A model generated the notes under the pieces. It was not told the DNA's origin. It saw only the letters and a program-made list of their open reading frames with translations, and made no database searches. Shown here in pieces: positions 48,338-56,670 of a stretch of DNA of 64,000 nucleotides. Numbering within the stretch: the stretch's first letter is position 1; every line of letters starts with the position of its first letter. The stretch covers positions 248,001 to 312,000 of the forward strand of contig NZ_PNFB01000002.1 of the NCBI RefSeq assembly GCF_003347015.1, written 5' to 3'. Made by a program: the position numbers and the translations under genes. This DNA comes from Brachybacterium sp. YJGR34. GTDB lineage: Bacteria > Actinomycetota > Actinomycetes > Actinomycetales > Dermabacteraceae.

Positions 48338-49315
48338 ATGCGCCTTCCCTCCGCTCTGCAGGACCTCGGCATCGACCGCGCGATCGCGTGGTCGATCCCC
48401 ATGACCACCCGCTTCCGCGGCATCACCGAGCGTGACGGCCTGCTGCTGCACGGACCCGCCGGCTGGTCCGAGTTCTCACCCTTCTGGGACTACGGCCCCG
48501 CGGAGTCCGCGGCCTGGCTGCGCGCCGCGCTCGCCGATGCCACCGCCGAGCGCCCCGCCGCGCGGCGCGAGCGGATCGAGGTCAACGCCACCATCCCCGT
48601 CGTCCCGCCGGTCCTGGCCCACCGCCTGGCGCGAGTGGGCGGCGCGGGCACCGCGAAGGTCAAGGTCGCCGATCCGGGCGTGCGCCTCGCCGAGGACGCG
48701 GAGCGGCTCGAGGCGGTGCGCGACGCGATGGGACCGGAGGCTCGGATCCGCATCGACGCGAACGCCGCCTGGAGCCGCGAGGAGGCGCTCGCGGCGCTGC
48801 CGGTGCTGGACCGTGCCGCCGGCGGCCTCGAGTACGCCGAGCAGCCCTGCGCCGCGCTCGAGGACCTCGCTGCCCTCCGCCGCGCCCTCGACGTGCCGAT
48901 CGCGGCCGACGAGTCCGTGCGCCGCGCCGAGGACCCCCTGCGGGTCGCGCGCGCCGAGGCGGCCGACATCCTGGTCATGAAGGTCCAGCCCCTCGGCGGG
49001 GTGCAGCGCTGCCTGGACCTCGCCGAGCAGGCGGGCCTGCCCGTGGTGGTCTCCTCCGCCCTCGAGAGCAGCATCGGGCTCAGCGCCGGGCTCGCGCTCG
49101 CCGCCGCCCTGCCCGAGCTGCCCCACGCCTGCGGACTCGCCACCGCGACCCTGCTCACCGGTGACCTGGCGGCCCCGCCGCTGCACGCCGAGGGCGGCAC
49201 CCTGCCGATCGGCCGCATCGCGCCGCAGGAGGATCTGTTCGCGCGCCACGCCGCGGGACCGGAGCTCGCCGTCCGCTGGGAGGAGCGTCTCGCGGCCTGC
49301 GCCGCGCAGCTCTGA
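48338..49315 (+). CDS. menC: o-Succinylbenzoate synthase
   Basis: A 325-residue enolase-superfamily dehydratase. Catalytic Lys pair and metal ligands: TAKVKVADPG (Lys of KxK), RIRIDANAAW (Asp), YAEQPCA (Glu), IAADESV (Asp-Glu) and ILVMKVQPLGG (second Lys). It converts SHCHC to o-succinylbenzoate. Plus-strand partner of the divergent menB; menD follows after 23 bp. Confidence 0.95.
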   Translation: MRLPSALQDLGIDRAIAWSIPMTTRFRGITERDGLLLHGPAGWSEFSPFWDYGPAESAAWLRAALADATAERPAARRERIEVNATIPVVPPVLAHRLARVGGAGTAKVKVADPGVRLAEDAERLEAVRDAMGPEARIRIDANAAWSREEALAALPVLDRAAGGLEYAEQPCAALEDLAALRRALDVPIAADESVRRAEDPLRVARAEAADILVMKVQPLGGVQRCLDLAEQAGLPVVVSSALESSIGLSAGLALAAALPELPHACGLATATLLTGDLAAPPLHAEGGTLPIGRIAPQEDLFARHAAGPELAVRWEERLAACAAQL

Positions 49316-49338
49316 GGGCGCCGCACTACGCTGACGGG

Positions 49339-51087
49339 GTGCATGAGCTGAGCCCCGCGACCCGACCCCCGGCGTGGATCCACGCGCCCCGCCCCACGGG
49401 CTCCGGCGCGGTCGACGCCGCCACGGCGCTGTGGCGGGCGCTCGCCGCGCTCGGCGTGCGCGAGGCGGTGCTCGCCCCCGGCTCCCGCTCCGCCCCGCTG
49501 GTCTACGGCCTCGCCGATCCGCCGGTGGACGCGGGGATCCGCGCGCACGTGCGGATCGACGAGCGCGCCGCCGCCTTCACCGCCCTGGGCCTGTCCCGCG
49601 ACGATCCCGCGCACCCGGCCGTGGTCGCCACCACCTCCGGCACCGCCACCGCGCATCTGCACGCCGCGGTGATGGAGGCCCATCACTCCCGCATCCCGCT
49701 GCTGGTGCTCACCGCGGACCGCCCCGCGGAGCTGCGCGAGGTGGGCGCCAACCAGACCACCCGCCAGGCCGGCCTGTTCCGCTCCCTGGTGCGCTGGGCG
49801 GTGGACCTGCCGGCGCCCACCGCCGGCGCCGCGACCGCCCCCGAGCTGCGCACCATGGTCTCCACCGCCGCCCGCGCGGTCGCGGCCGCGACCGGGGAGC
49901 ACCCCGGTCCCGTGCACCTGAACCTGGGTTTCCGCGACCCGCTCGTCCCCGCCGGCCCCGCGCCCGCCGCGGCCGGACCGACCGCCGCACCGGAGCGGAT
50001 CGTGCTCACCCGTCGCGCGCCGGCCGCCGCTCCCGTCCCGCAGCCGGTGCCCGTGGACGACCGCACGGTGATCGTTGCCGGGGACGGCGCCGGTCCCGCC
50101 GCGGCCGAGCTCGCCGCCCGGCACCACCTCCCGCTGCTCGCCGAACCCAGCTCCGGCGCCCGAAGCGGCGAGACCCTGGTCCCCGGGTATCCCGCGCTGC
50201 TCGGGGCGGTGATGGCCGCCCCCGATCACCCGCTGCGCCCGCGACGCGCGATCGTGCTGGGACGCCCGACCCTCTCCCGCACGGTGCTCGGCGGTCTGCT
50301 CGGCGCCGACGACGTCGAGGTGATCGTCGTGGACCCGCAGCCGGACTGGCCGGACGCCGCCCGGCGCGCCCGCCTCGTGGTGCCCGCCGCCCGCGGCGTG
50401 GAGACCGGCGCCGCCACGGACGACGAGCCGCCCTCGGAGGCGACCGCGCAGCGCCGCCGCGAGCGCCTGCACGCCTGGCGCCGGGAGGCCGCCGACGCGG
50501 CGGAGGCCCTGCCGAGCACCTGGCAGCGCCGGGCCGCGCTCGCCGTGTGGGAGGCCACCGCCGCGGAGGACACCCTGGTGCTGGGCTCCTCGAGCCTGGT
50601 GCGGGATCTCGAGCAGCACGCCGGGCCCACCCGCGGCCGCGTCATCGCGGGACGTGGCCTGGCCGGCATCGACGGCACCATCTCCCTGGCCGGCGGGATC
50701 GCCCTCGCCCAGCAGGCCCGCATCGCCGGGGAGGGCGCCCCGGGCCGCATCCGCCTGCTGCTCGGCGATCTCACCGCCCTCCACGACCTCACCGGGCTGC
50801 TGATCGGCCCCGACGAGCAGCGACCCGCGCTCGACATCGTGGTCGTCGACGACGGCGGGGGCCGGATCTTCTCCGGCCTCGAGCACGCCGCTGCCCCGCC
50901 CGCGCTGCTGCGCCGCTTCTTCACCACCCCGCACGGCGCCGACATCGCCGCGGCCGCCGCCGCCCTCGGTGCCGCGGCGCGGCGAGTCACGGCGGAGGAG
51001 CTCGGCGGGGATCTCGCCGAGCCGGGCGGCGGCCTGCGCGTGCTGGTCACACAGCCCGCGTCCAGCGACGACTCGCCGAACTCTTGA
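49339..51087 (+). CDS. menD: SEPHCHC synthase
   Basis: A 582-residue thiamine-diphosphate enzyme that joins isochorismate and 2-oxoglutarate. N-terminal pyrimidine domain with APGSRSAPLVYGLA, catalytic-type Glu region and TSGTATAHLHAAVMEA; NQTTRQAGLFRSLVRWAV; C-terminal ThDP-binding DDGGGRIFSGLEHA. Low-complexity Ala/Pro insert in the middle. GTG start six bases after TACGCT, a leaderless arrangement that gives it a separate promoter from menC. Confidence 0.95.
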   Translation: MHELSPATRPPAWIHAPRPTGSGAVDAATALWRALAALGVREAVLAPGSRSAPLVYGLADPPVDAGIRAHVRIDERAAAFTALGLSRDDPAHPAVVATTSGTATAHLHAAVMEAHHSRIPLLVLTADRPAELREVGANQTTRQAGLFRSLVRWAVDLPAPTAGAATAPELRTMVSTAARAVAAATGEHPGPVHLNLGFRDPLVPAGPAPAAAGPTAAPERIVLTRRAPAAAPVPQPVPVDDRTVIVAGDGAGPAAAELAARHHLPLLAEPSSGARSGETLVPGYPALLGAVMAAPDHPLRPRRAIVLGRPTLSRTVLGGLLGADDVEVIVVDPQPDWPDAARRARLVVPAARGVETGAATDDEPPSEATAQRRRERLHAWRREAADAAEALPSTWQRRAALAVWEATAAEDTLVLGSSSLVRDLEQHAGPTRGRVIAGRGLAGIDGTISLAGGIALAQQARIAGEGAPGRIRLLLGDLTALHDLTGLLIGPDEQRPALDIVVVDDGGGRIFSGLEHAAAPPALLRRFFTTPHGADIAAAAAALGAAARRVTAEELGGDLAEPGGGLRVLVTQPASSDDSPNS

Positions 51088-51109
51088 ACTGGGGTGCTCT
51101 GATGAGCGC

Positions 51110-52507
51110 ATGACCGACCCGTACGCACCCCACGATCCCCAGTCCGGCCCGGGCGGCGCGCCGCAGCCCGGCCGGGGAGCCACCCCGGAGCAGACCCCGC
51201 AGGCCCCGCCGACGGCCGCATCGCCGGCGCACGGCGCCTGGGGCATGCCCGCCGCGGAGCCGACGACGGAGCACCCCACCTGGTGGTACGGGGCACCGAG
51301 CCCGGCGGCGACCGCGGAGCTGCCCGCCCAGGACGCGGCCTGGGCCGCGGGAACGCCCGGACCGGGCGCCCCGGCCGCCGCCGCGGGCCGCCGCGGTCCG
51401 GGCTGGCTCGGTGTCACGGCGCTGGTCGCGGCCGGCATGCTGCTCTCGAGCGGCCTGACCCTGGGCGGGGTGGTCGCCTACGACCAGCTCCTCGCCCCGG
51501 AGCCGGCCGCCGCCGGCCAGAGCGGCTCCGGGTCCGACGGCTCCACGGCGCGCCCCGCCTCCGTCTCCACCGTCGAGAACCCGGACTGGACCGTGGTCGC
51601 CGAGGACGTCTCTCCCAGCGCCGTCGCGATCCAGGTCGCCTCCCCGGAGGGCACCGCCGAGGGCACCGGCGTGGTCCTCGACGAGGACGGGACGATCCTC
51701 ACCAACCACCACGTCGTCCAGGGGGCGGAGACCGTGCAGGTCACCACCAGCGACGGGCGGAGCTACGCGGCCTCCGCCGTCGGCACCGATCCCACCACCG
51801 ATCTCGCCGTCATCCGCCTGGACTCCCCGCCGGAGGGCCTGCAGCCGGCCACCTTCGCGGACTCCACCACCGTGACCGTCGGTCAGCCGGTGATGGCGCT
51901 GGGCACCCCGCTGGGCCTCGAGAACACCGTGACCACCGGGATCGTCTCCGCGCTCGACCGCCCGGTGACCGCCACCGGCGAGGAGCCCGACGGCTCCGAC
52001 GCCACCTACACCTCGGCGATCCAGACCGACGCCGCGATCAACCCCGGCAACTCCGGCGGACCGCTCGTGGACGCCGCGGGCCAGGTGATCGGCATCAACA
52101 CCGCGATCGCCGCGATCCCGAACGCCTCCGGACAGGCCGGCAGCATCGGCCTGGGCTTCGCGATCCCCGCGAACACGGCCTCGATGATCGCCGAGCAGCT
52201 GATCGAGGACGGCACCGCCGAGCATGCCTTCCTGGGGACCACCACCACCGACGGCTCCGTCTCCGACGGCGGCGCCGCCTGGCAGGGGGCCGAGGTGGTC
52301 AGCGTCGAGCCGGACAGCCCGGCGCAGGAGGCGGGACTGCGCGAGGGCGACCTGATCATCGGGATCGACGACGTGCCCGTCGCCGACGCCGGGGCGCTGA
52401 CCGGTGTGGTGCGGGGCCTGGAGATCGACTCCACCCACACCCTCGAGGTGGTCCGGGACGGCGGCGTGGAGACCGTCGAGGTCACCCTCGGGGTGCGTCC
52501 GAGCTGA
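51110..52507 (+). CDS. HtrA/DegP-type membrane-anchored serine protease with PDZ domain
   Basis: A 465-residue protease with cytoplasmic Pro/Gly/Ala-rich N-terminus (1-97), one transmembrane helix (about 98-125), a trypsin-like domain with triad His201, Asp231 and Ser315 (TNHHVVQG, TTDLAVI, GNSGGPL) and a C-terminal PDZ domain (about 375-460; AGLREGDLIIGIDDVPV). HtrA proteases degrade or regulate envelope proteins under stress. Lies 22 bp after menD, converging on menF with three bases between stops. Confidence 0.95.
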   Translation: MTDPYAPHDPQSGPGGAPQPGRGATPEQTPQAPPTAASPAHGAWGMPAAEPTTEHPTWWYGAPSPAATAELPAQDAAWAAGTPGPGAPAAAAGRRGPGWLGVTALVAAGMLLSSGLTLGGVVAYDQLLAPEPAAAGQSGSGSDGSTARPASVSTVENPDWTVVAEDVSPSAVAIQVASPEGTAEGTGVVLDEDGTILTNHHVVQGAETVQVTTSDGRSYAASAVGTDPTTDLAVIRLDSPPEGLQPATFADSTTVTVGQPVMALGTPLGLENTVTTGIVSALDRPVTATGEEPDGSDATYTSAIQTDAAINPGNSGGPLVDAAGQVIGINTAIAAIPNASGQAGSIGLGFAIPANTASMIAEQLIEDGTAEHAFLGTTTTDGSVSDGGAAWQGAEVVSVEPDSPAQEAGLREGDLIIGIDDVPVADAGALTGVVRGLEIDSTHTLEVVRDGGVETVEVTLGVRPS

Positions 52508-52510
52508 CCC

Positions 52511-53806
52511 TCAGGCGCCCGCCGCGCCCCGCAGCGCGCGGAGCACGGGGCGGCACTTCGCGAGCGCCTCGGCGTGCTCGGAGACCGGGTCGGAGGCGGC
52601 CACCAGGCCGCCGCCGGCCTGCAGCACCGCCGTGTGCTCGTCCACCAGATGCGCCATCCGCAGCGCGATCGCCCACTGCCCGTCCCCCGCGGCATCCATC
52701 CAGCCGACCGGGGAGGCGTAGCCGCCGCGGTCGTGGGGCTCCAGGCGCGCGATGATCTCGTCCGCCGCCTCGCGCGGGGTGCCGGAGACGGCGGCCGAGG
52801 GGTGCAGCCGCGCCGCGACGTCCAGGCTGGTGGTGCCGTTGCTCAGGCGGGCCGTGACATCGGAGGCCAGGTGCTCCAGGCCCGGCAGGCGCAGCACGAA
52901 CGGGGCGGGGGAGACCTCGATGTGCTCGGCGAGACCCTCGAGCCGCTCGAGGACGGAGTCGACGGCGAAGGCGTGCTCGGAGCGCTCCTTGGCATCGGCC
53001 CGGAAGGCGCGGCGGTCGATCTCGTCGAGCTCGCCGTCGTCGGCCACGGGCCGCGAGCCCGCGAGCACCCGGGAGAAGACGCGACCCTCCTCGGTCTGGG
53101 CGAGCATCTCGGGGCTCGCGCCGATCACGTCCTCGAGGTGGTACACCCAGGTGCTCGGATAGGCGCGGGCCAGGCGCGGCAGCAGCACGGCCGGTGCGAT
53201 CCGATCCGGGGTGCGGACCGTGGTCCGCTCGGAGAGCACGACCTTCGCGGCGCGACCGGCCCGGATCTCCGCGACGGCCGTGTCCACCAGGGACTGGTAC
53301 TCGTCGGGCGTGTGGTCGGCCTCGATCTCCATCGTCCCGGACGGCTCCGGCGCGACGGGGGTGGAGGGGAACAGGTCGCGCCAGGACGGCGGGAGCGTCG
53401 GCTCCTCGTCGACGCCGACCACGGTGAGGAAGGCCTCGCCGTCGTGCACGCCGAGCGCGGCGCGCGGCACCATCAGCGTCGAGGGGCGGGAGGAGGCGGC
53501 GGCGTAGGAGAAGCTGCCCAGGGCCAGCAGTCCGCTGGTGCGCACGCGCACCTCGTCCTCGACCCGGGCCCGCGCCGCGAGCGCGCGGAAGGCACGGCTG
53601 GCCTCGGCGAAGCGCTCCGGCCCGGTGGGGCGCACCGACCAGGCGGTGCCCCGCGCCACGACGCCCTGGCCATGGCGCAGCCAGGCGCCGGTGACCTCCG
53701 CGGGGATGTGGCCGAGGAGATCCACGGCCTCCTCGATGCGCACGGTGCGGACCACCAGCACCGCCTGATCGTCGGCGGCCTCGGGGTGCAGGTTCGGGGC
53801 AGACAT
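52511..53806 (-). CDS. menF: Isochorismate synthase
   Basis: A 431-residue chorismate-utilising enzyme: the C-terminal domain has KVVLSERTTVRTP, the magnesium-binding ASPEMLAQTEEGRVFSRVLAGSRP (in pieces), HPSAAVSGTPREAA and GGYASPVGWMD with AGGGLVAASDPVSEHAEALAKCRPVL. It makes isochorismate for MenD in menaquinone synthesis; an EntC-like role is excluded only by context. ATG seven bases after CATAAT on the minus strand, suggesting leaderless transcription. Confidence 0.93.
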   Translation of the reverse strand: MSAPNLHPEAADDQAVLVVRTVRIEEAVDLLGHIPAEVTGAWLRHGQGVVARGTAWSVRPTGPERFAEASRAFRALAARARVEDEVRVRTSGLLALGSFSYAAASSRPSTLMVPRAALGVHDGEAFLTVVGVDEEPTLPPSWRDLFPSTPVAPEPSGTMEIEADHTPDEYQSLVDTAVAEIRAGRAAKVVLSERTTVRTPDRIAPAVLLPRLARAYPSTWVYHLEDVIGASPEMLAQTEEGRVFSRVLAGSRPVADDGELDEIDRRAFRADAKERSEHAFAVDSVLERLEGLAEHIEVSPAPFVLRLPGLEHLASDVTARLSNGTTSLDVAARLHPSAAVSGTPREAADEIIARLEPHDRGGYASPVGWMDAAGDGQWAIALRMAHLVDEHTAVLQAGGGLVAASDPVSEHAEALAKCRPVLRALRGAAGA

Positions 53807-53970
53807 CCGTGTCATTATGCGGCACGGGCGCCCGGCGGCGCCGTGACCTGCGTCCCGTCCCGGGGTGCGCGGCCGCGGACGTGATCGGTGCGACCATGGG
53901 TCCGCGGTCCCCTGCGGAGCCGCTGACAGTCCCCGGGTCCGTCCCCGCCGTCTTCCGCCGAGGAGCATGC

Positions 53971-55449
53971 GTGAGCAGCAACGTCGACACCATCGCGGCG
54001 CCCTTGGTCCGCGGAGCGCTGGGCGCTCTGTCCTCGCTCGGGGTCGCCCTGGCCGTGGTGGTCGTCCCGGCGCTGGCCGCCCAGGTGGCCGGCTCCGCCT
54101 CGAGCGCCACCGCCCTGGACGCGATCATCATCGCCCTGAACCTGCTGATCCTCGGCCACGGCGGCGGCATCATGCTGAGCACCGGGGTCATCGACGGCAC
54201 CGTGACCCTCACCCCCCTCGGTCTGTTGGCCCTGCTGCTCGTGCTCGCGGCGCTCGCGATGCGCCGGGTGGGCCGGGCGCTGCGCCCGGTGCGGGACGAC
54301 GGCGTGCTGCGGGTGCGCGCCCTGCGCGACGTGGGCGCCGCGCTCGGCGCCTACGGCGCGGTGTACGCGATCGGGATGGGGGTGCTGGCCGGGGTCGGTC
54401 GCAGCGCCGACGCGGCACCGGTGGTCATCTCCGCGATCGTCTCCGGGGCGATGGTCGCCGTGCTCGGCGGGCTGGCCGGCGTGCTGTGGTCCCTGCGCCG
54501 TGAGCCGACGGCTGCGGTGCCCGGGGTGCGGGTGCTCGAGCTGCTGCCCGCCCCGTACGGCGGGGTGGCGCGCGCCGCCCTGATCGCCGTGATCGGTCTG
54601 CTCGCGGCCGGTCTGCTCCTCGTCCTCGTCCTGCTGCTGGTGCACGTGCCCGAGCAGGCGGCCCTCTTCGACTCGCTCGAGCCGGGGGTCGTGGGCGGTC
54701 TGGTCCTCACCCTCGTGCAGCTCGCGCTGCTGCCGCTGCTCGTCGTATGGGCGCTCGTGGTGATGCTCGGCGGGACCGTGGGAGTGGGCACCTCGAGCGC
54801 GATCTCCCTGGACGGCGTCGAGACGGGGGTGCTGCCCGCACTGCCGATCCTGGGCGCGCTCCCGCAGCCCGGCGACCTGCCCGGCGCGGCCTGGCTCCTG
54901 ATGCTGCTCCCCGCCGTGCCGGTGGCCCTGGGGGCGGTGCGTCTGGTCCGCGACCTCGAGTCCCTCGAGCGCCGCGAGCAGCTCCTGGCTTGGGCGGCCT
55001 ACCCGCTCACCGTCATCGTCGCCGTGCTGCTCCTGGCCGGGCTGTCCGCCGGCGCGATCGGCGACGCCCGTCTGGTGCACCTGGGGCCGCAATTGAGCAC
55101 GCTGGTGCTGCCGCTGGTCGGCGTCGTGGTGGCGGCCACGGCCCTGGTGGCTCTCCTGCTGGCCACCCCATTGATCGCGACGGTCCGCGCCGCGATCGCG
55201 GGCCTGCGCGAGCGCGTGGAGGTCGCCGAGCAGAAGGAGCACGCGGAGACCCCGCCGGCGGGGGAGAGCGGCGAGACCCCGGCCGAGGGCTCTCGCGAGG
55301 ACGAGAGCGGCGGCGCCGACGAGGACGGCGGCGCCGACGAGGACCGGGAGCAGGACGAGAGCGGTGACAGCCCCACGAGCGGACACCAGGACGCCGCGGC
55401 GGAGCCGCGGCGCCGGAAGGTCTGGCTCAGCCGCCGATCAGGCGACTGA
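53971..55449 (+). CDS. PerM-like DUF6350 membrane protein
   Basis: A 492-residue protein with about nine to ten hydrophobic helices between residues 10 and 420 and an acidic Glu/Asp-rich tail (about 430-480). Family pattern and position (immediately upstream of purN-purH) match DUF6350 proteins of actinobacteria, including mycobacterial PerM (Rv0955), a cell-division-linked protein needed for persistence. GTG start with GAGGAG upstream. Its 3' end overlaps the convergent gene by 23 bases. Confidence 0.85.
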   Translation: MSSNVDTIAAPLVRGALGALSSLGVALAVVVVPALAAQVAGSASSATALDAIIIALNLLILGHGGGIMLSTGVIDGTVTLTPLGLLALLLVLAALAMRRVGRALRPVRDDGVLRVRALRDVGAALGAYGAVYAIGMGVLAGVGRSADAAPVVISAIVSGAMVAVLGGLAGVLWSLRREPTAAVPGVRVLELLPAPYGGVARAALIAVIGLLAAGLLLVLVLLLVHVPEQAALFDSLEPGVVGGLVLTLVQLALLPLLVVWALVVMLGGTVGVGTSSAISLDGVETGVLPALPILGALPQPGDLPGAAWLLMLLPAVPVALGAVRLVRDLESLERREQLLAWAAYPLTVIVAVLLLAGLSAGAIGDARLVHLGPQLSTLVLPLVGVVVAATALVALLLATPLIATVRAAIAGLRERVEVAEQKEHAETPPAGESGETPAEGSREDESGGADEDGGADEDREQDESGDSPTSGHQDAAAEPRRRKVWLSRRSGD

Positions 55450-55846
55450 CCCACTGGGCCATCGAGTCCTGCGCGGCCGCCTCGCACTGCGTCCGCGCCT
55501 GCTCCGTGATCGCCGTCGCCCGGCACTCCTCGATCTCCGCCATCGGCCCATAGAACAGCCCCGAGAGCACCGCGCCGCCGATGATCATGAGGGTGGCGGG
55601 GATCCCCAGCAGCGCCCCGATCGCCGCGGTCGCGTACCGCCGCTCCTTGACCGATTCCACGATCAGCGGGATCAGCACCACCAGGGCGACCACCGCCGTC
55701 AGCGCGGCCAGCAGGGAGAAGGGCAGCGGGGCCAGCATGAGCAGCCAGGAGCCGAGCATCGCCAGCGCCAGGATGCCCACCAGGGTGCGCCGACGCTTCA
55801 GCCGCTCCTCGCTCGAGCGGCCACCCGGTGTCCGTTGACTGTTCAT
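55427..55846 (-). CDS. Hypothetical small membrane protein
   Basis: A 139-residue protein with about three helices: LVGILALAMLGSWLLMLAP, LLAALTAVVALVVLIPLIV and AAIGALLGIPATLMIIGGAVLSG (read in pieces), then an extracytoplasmic C-terminal segment with two cysteines (EECRAT, QCEAAAQ) that could form a disulfide. Unknown function. ATG at 55846 chosen because CACAAT is seven bases upstream; an ATG nine bases further up is possible. Overlaps the perM-like gene at the 3' end. Confidence 0.7.
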   Translation of the reverse strand: MNSQRTPGGRSSEERLKRRRTLVGILALAMLGSWLLMLAPLPFSLLAALTAVVALVVLIPLIVESVKERRYATAAIGALLGIPATLMIIGGAVLSGLFYGPMAEIEECRATAITEQARTQCEAAAQDSMAQWVSRLIGG

Positions 55847-55938
55847 CCCACCCATTGTGCCCCGAGCGGCTGAGCGGCCGCGCCGCCGTGGACACCGGCG
55901 CGCACCGCCCGCCCCGCGGCGCCGATTACAGTGGGGCG

Positions 55939-56541
55939 GTGACCCGCACTCCGATCGTCGTCCTCATCTCCGGCACCGGCTCGAACCTCGCCGCACTCCT
56001 GACCGCCGCAGGCGCCGAGGACTGCCCGTACCGGATCGTCGCCGTGATCGCCGACCGCGAGGCCTCCGGCCTCGACCACGCCCGCGCCGCGAGGATCCCC
56101 ACCGAGATGGTGCGCCTGGCCGATCACGAGGATCGCGCCGCCTGGGATCGGGCGCTCGCGGAGGCCGTCTCCCGCCACGCCCCTGAGCTCGTGGTCCTCG
56201 CCGGCTTCATGAAGCTCATCGGCCCCCCGCTGCTCGAGGACTACGCCGGGCGCCTCATCAACACCCACCCGGCCCTGCTGCCCTCCTTCCCGGGCGCCCA
56301 CGGCGTACGCGACGCCCTCGCCCACGGCGTGAAGATCACCGGCGCGAGCGTGATCGAGGTCGACCCCGGCATCGACACCGGCCGGATCCTCGCGCAGGTC
56401 GCCGTCGAGGTGCGCGAGGACGACACCGAGGACACCCTCCACGAGCGCATCAAGGCCGTCGAGCAGCCGCTGCTGGTCGACGTCGTGCGCCGTCTCACCG
56501 CCGCCCCCGAGGCTCCGCGCGCGAGGCCCCGGCTCGGCTAG
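55939..56541 (+). CDS. purN: Phosphoribosylglycinamide formyltransferase
   Basis: A 200-residue enzyme that formylates GAR with 10-formyl-THF in purine synthesis. ISGTGSNLAALL near the N-terminus binds the phosphate; catalytic INTHPALLPSFPGAHGV carries Asn-Thr-His, with GASVIEVDPGIDTGRIL supplying the Asp. GTG start six bases after TACAGT, so leaderless is likely. purH follows after a riboswitch-bearing gap. Confidence 0.95.
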   Translation: MTRTPIVVLISGTGSNLAALLTAAGAEDCPYRIVAVIADREASGLDHARAARIPTEMVRLADHEDRAAWDRALAEAVSRHAPELVVLAGFMKLIGPPLLEDYAGRLINTHPALLPSFPGAHGVRDALAHGVKITGASVIEVDPGIDTGRILAQVAVEVREDDTEDTLHERIKAVEQPLLVDVVRRLTAAPEAPRARPRLG

Positions 56542-56544
56542 TCT
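56539..56544 (+). promoter_or_regulatory. -10 box of purH (TAGTCT)
   Basis: TAGTCT whose first three bases are the purN stop codon; predicted start about 56551, just before the riboswitch, so purH has its own message apart from any purN readthrough. Confidence 0.55.
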
Positions 56545-56548
56545 GGTG

Positions 56549-56619
56549 CCACACGACTGGCGAAGGTGGGGGACCACCGGGGAGTGACGTCCGTGGGCAT
56601 CGACCGCCTGGGTGCCCGC
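56549..56619 (+). promoter_or_regulatory. ZTP (pfl) riboswitch upstream of purH
   Basis: The conserved pfl core is present: CGACTGGCGAAGGTGGG, then GACCACCGGGGAG (56572-56584) and the downstream pseudoknot strand CCGCCTGGG (56604-56612). In purH leaders the ZTP riboswitch binds ZTP or ZMP when folate is low and turns on formyl-transfer genes. No long terminator follows, and the aptamer ends about 50 bases before the GTG, so control may be by translation or short-range termination. Confidence 0.9.
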
Positions 56620-56670
56620 CCGCAGGGAACAGATCCGCCACCCGAACAGATCCGAACAGGAGCACGCCAC

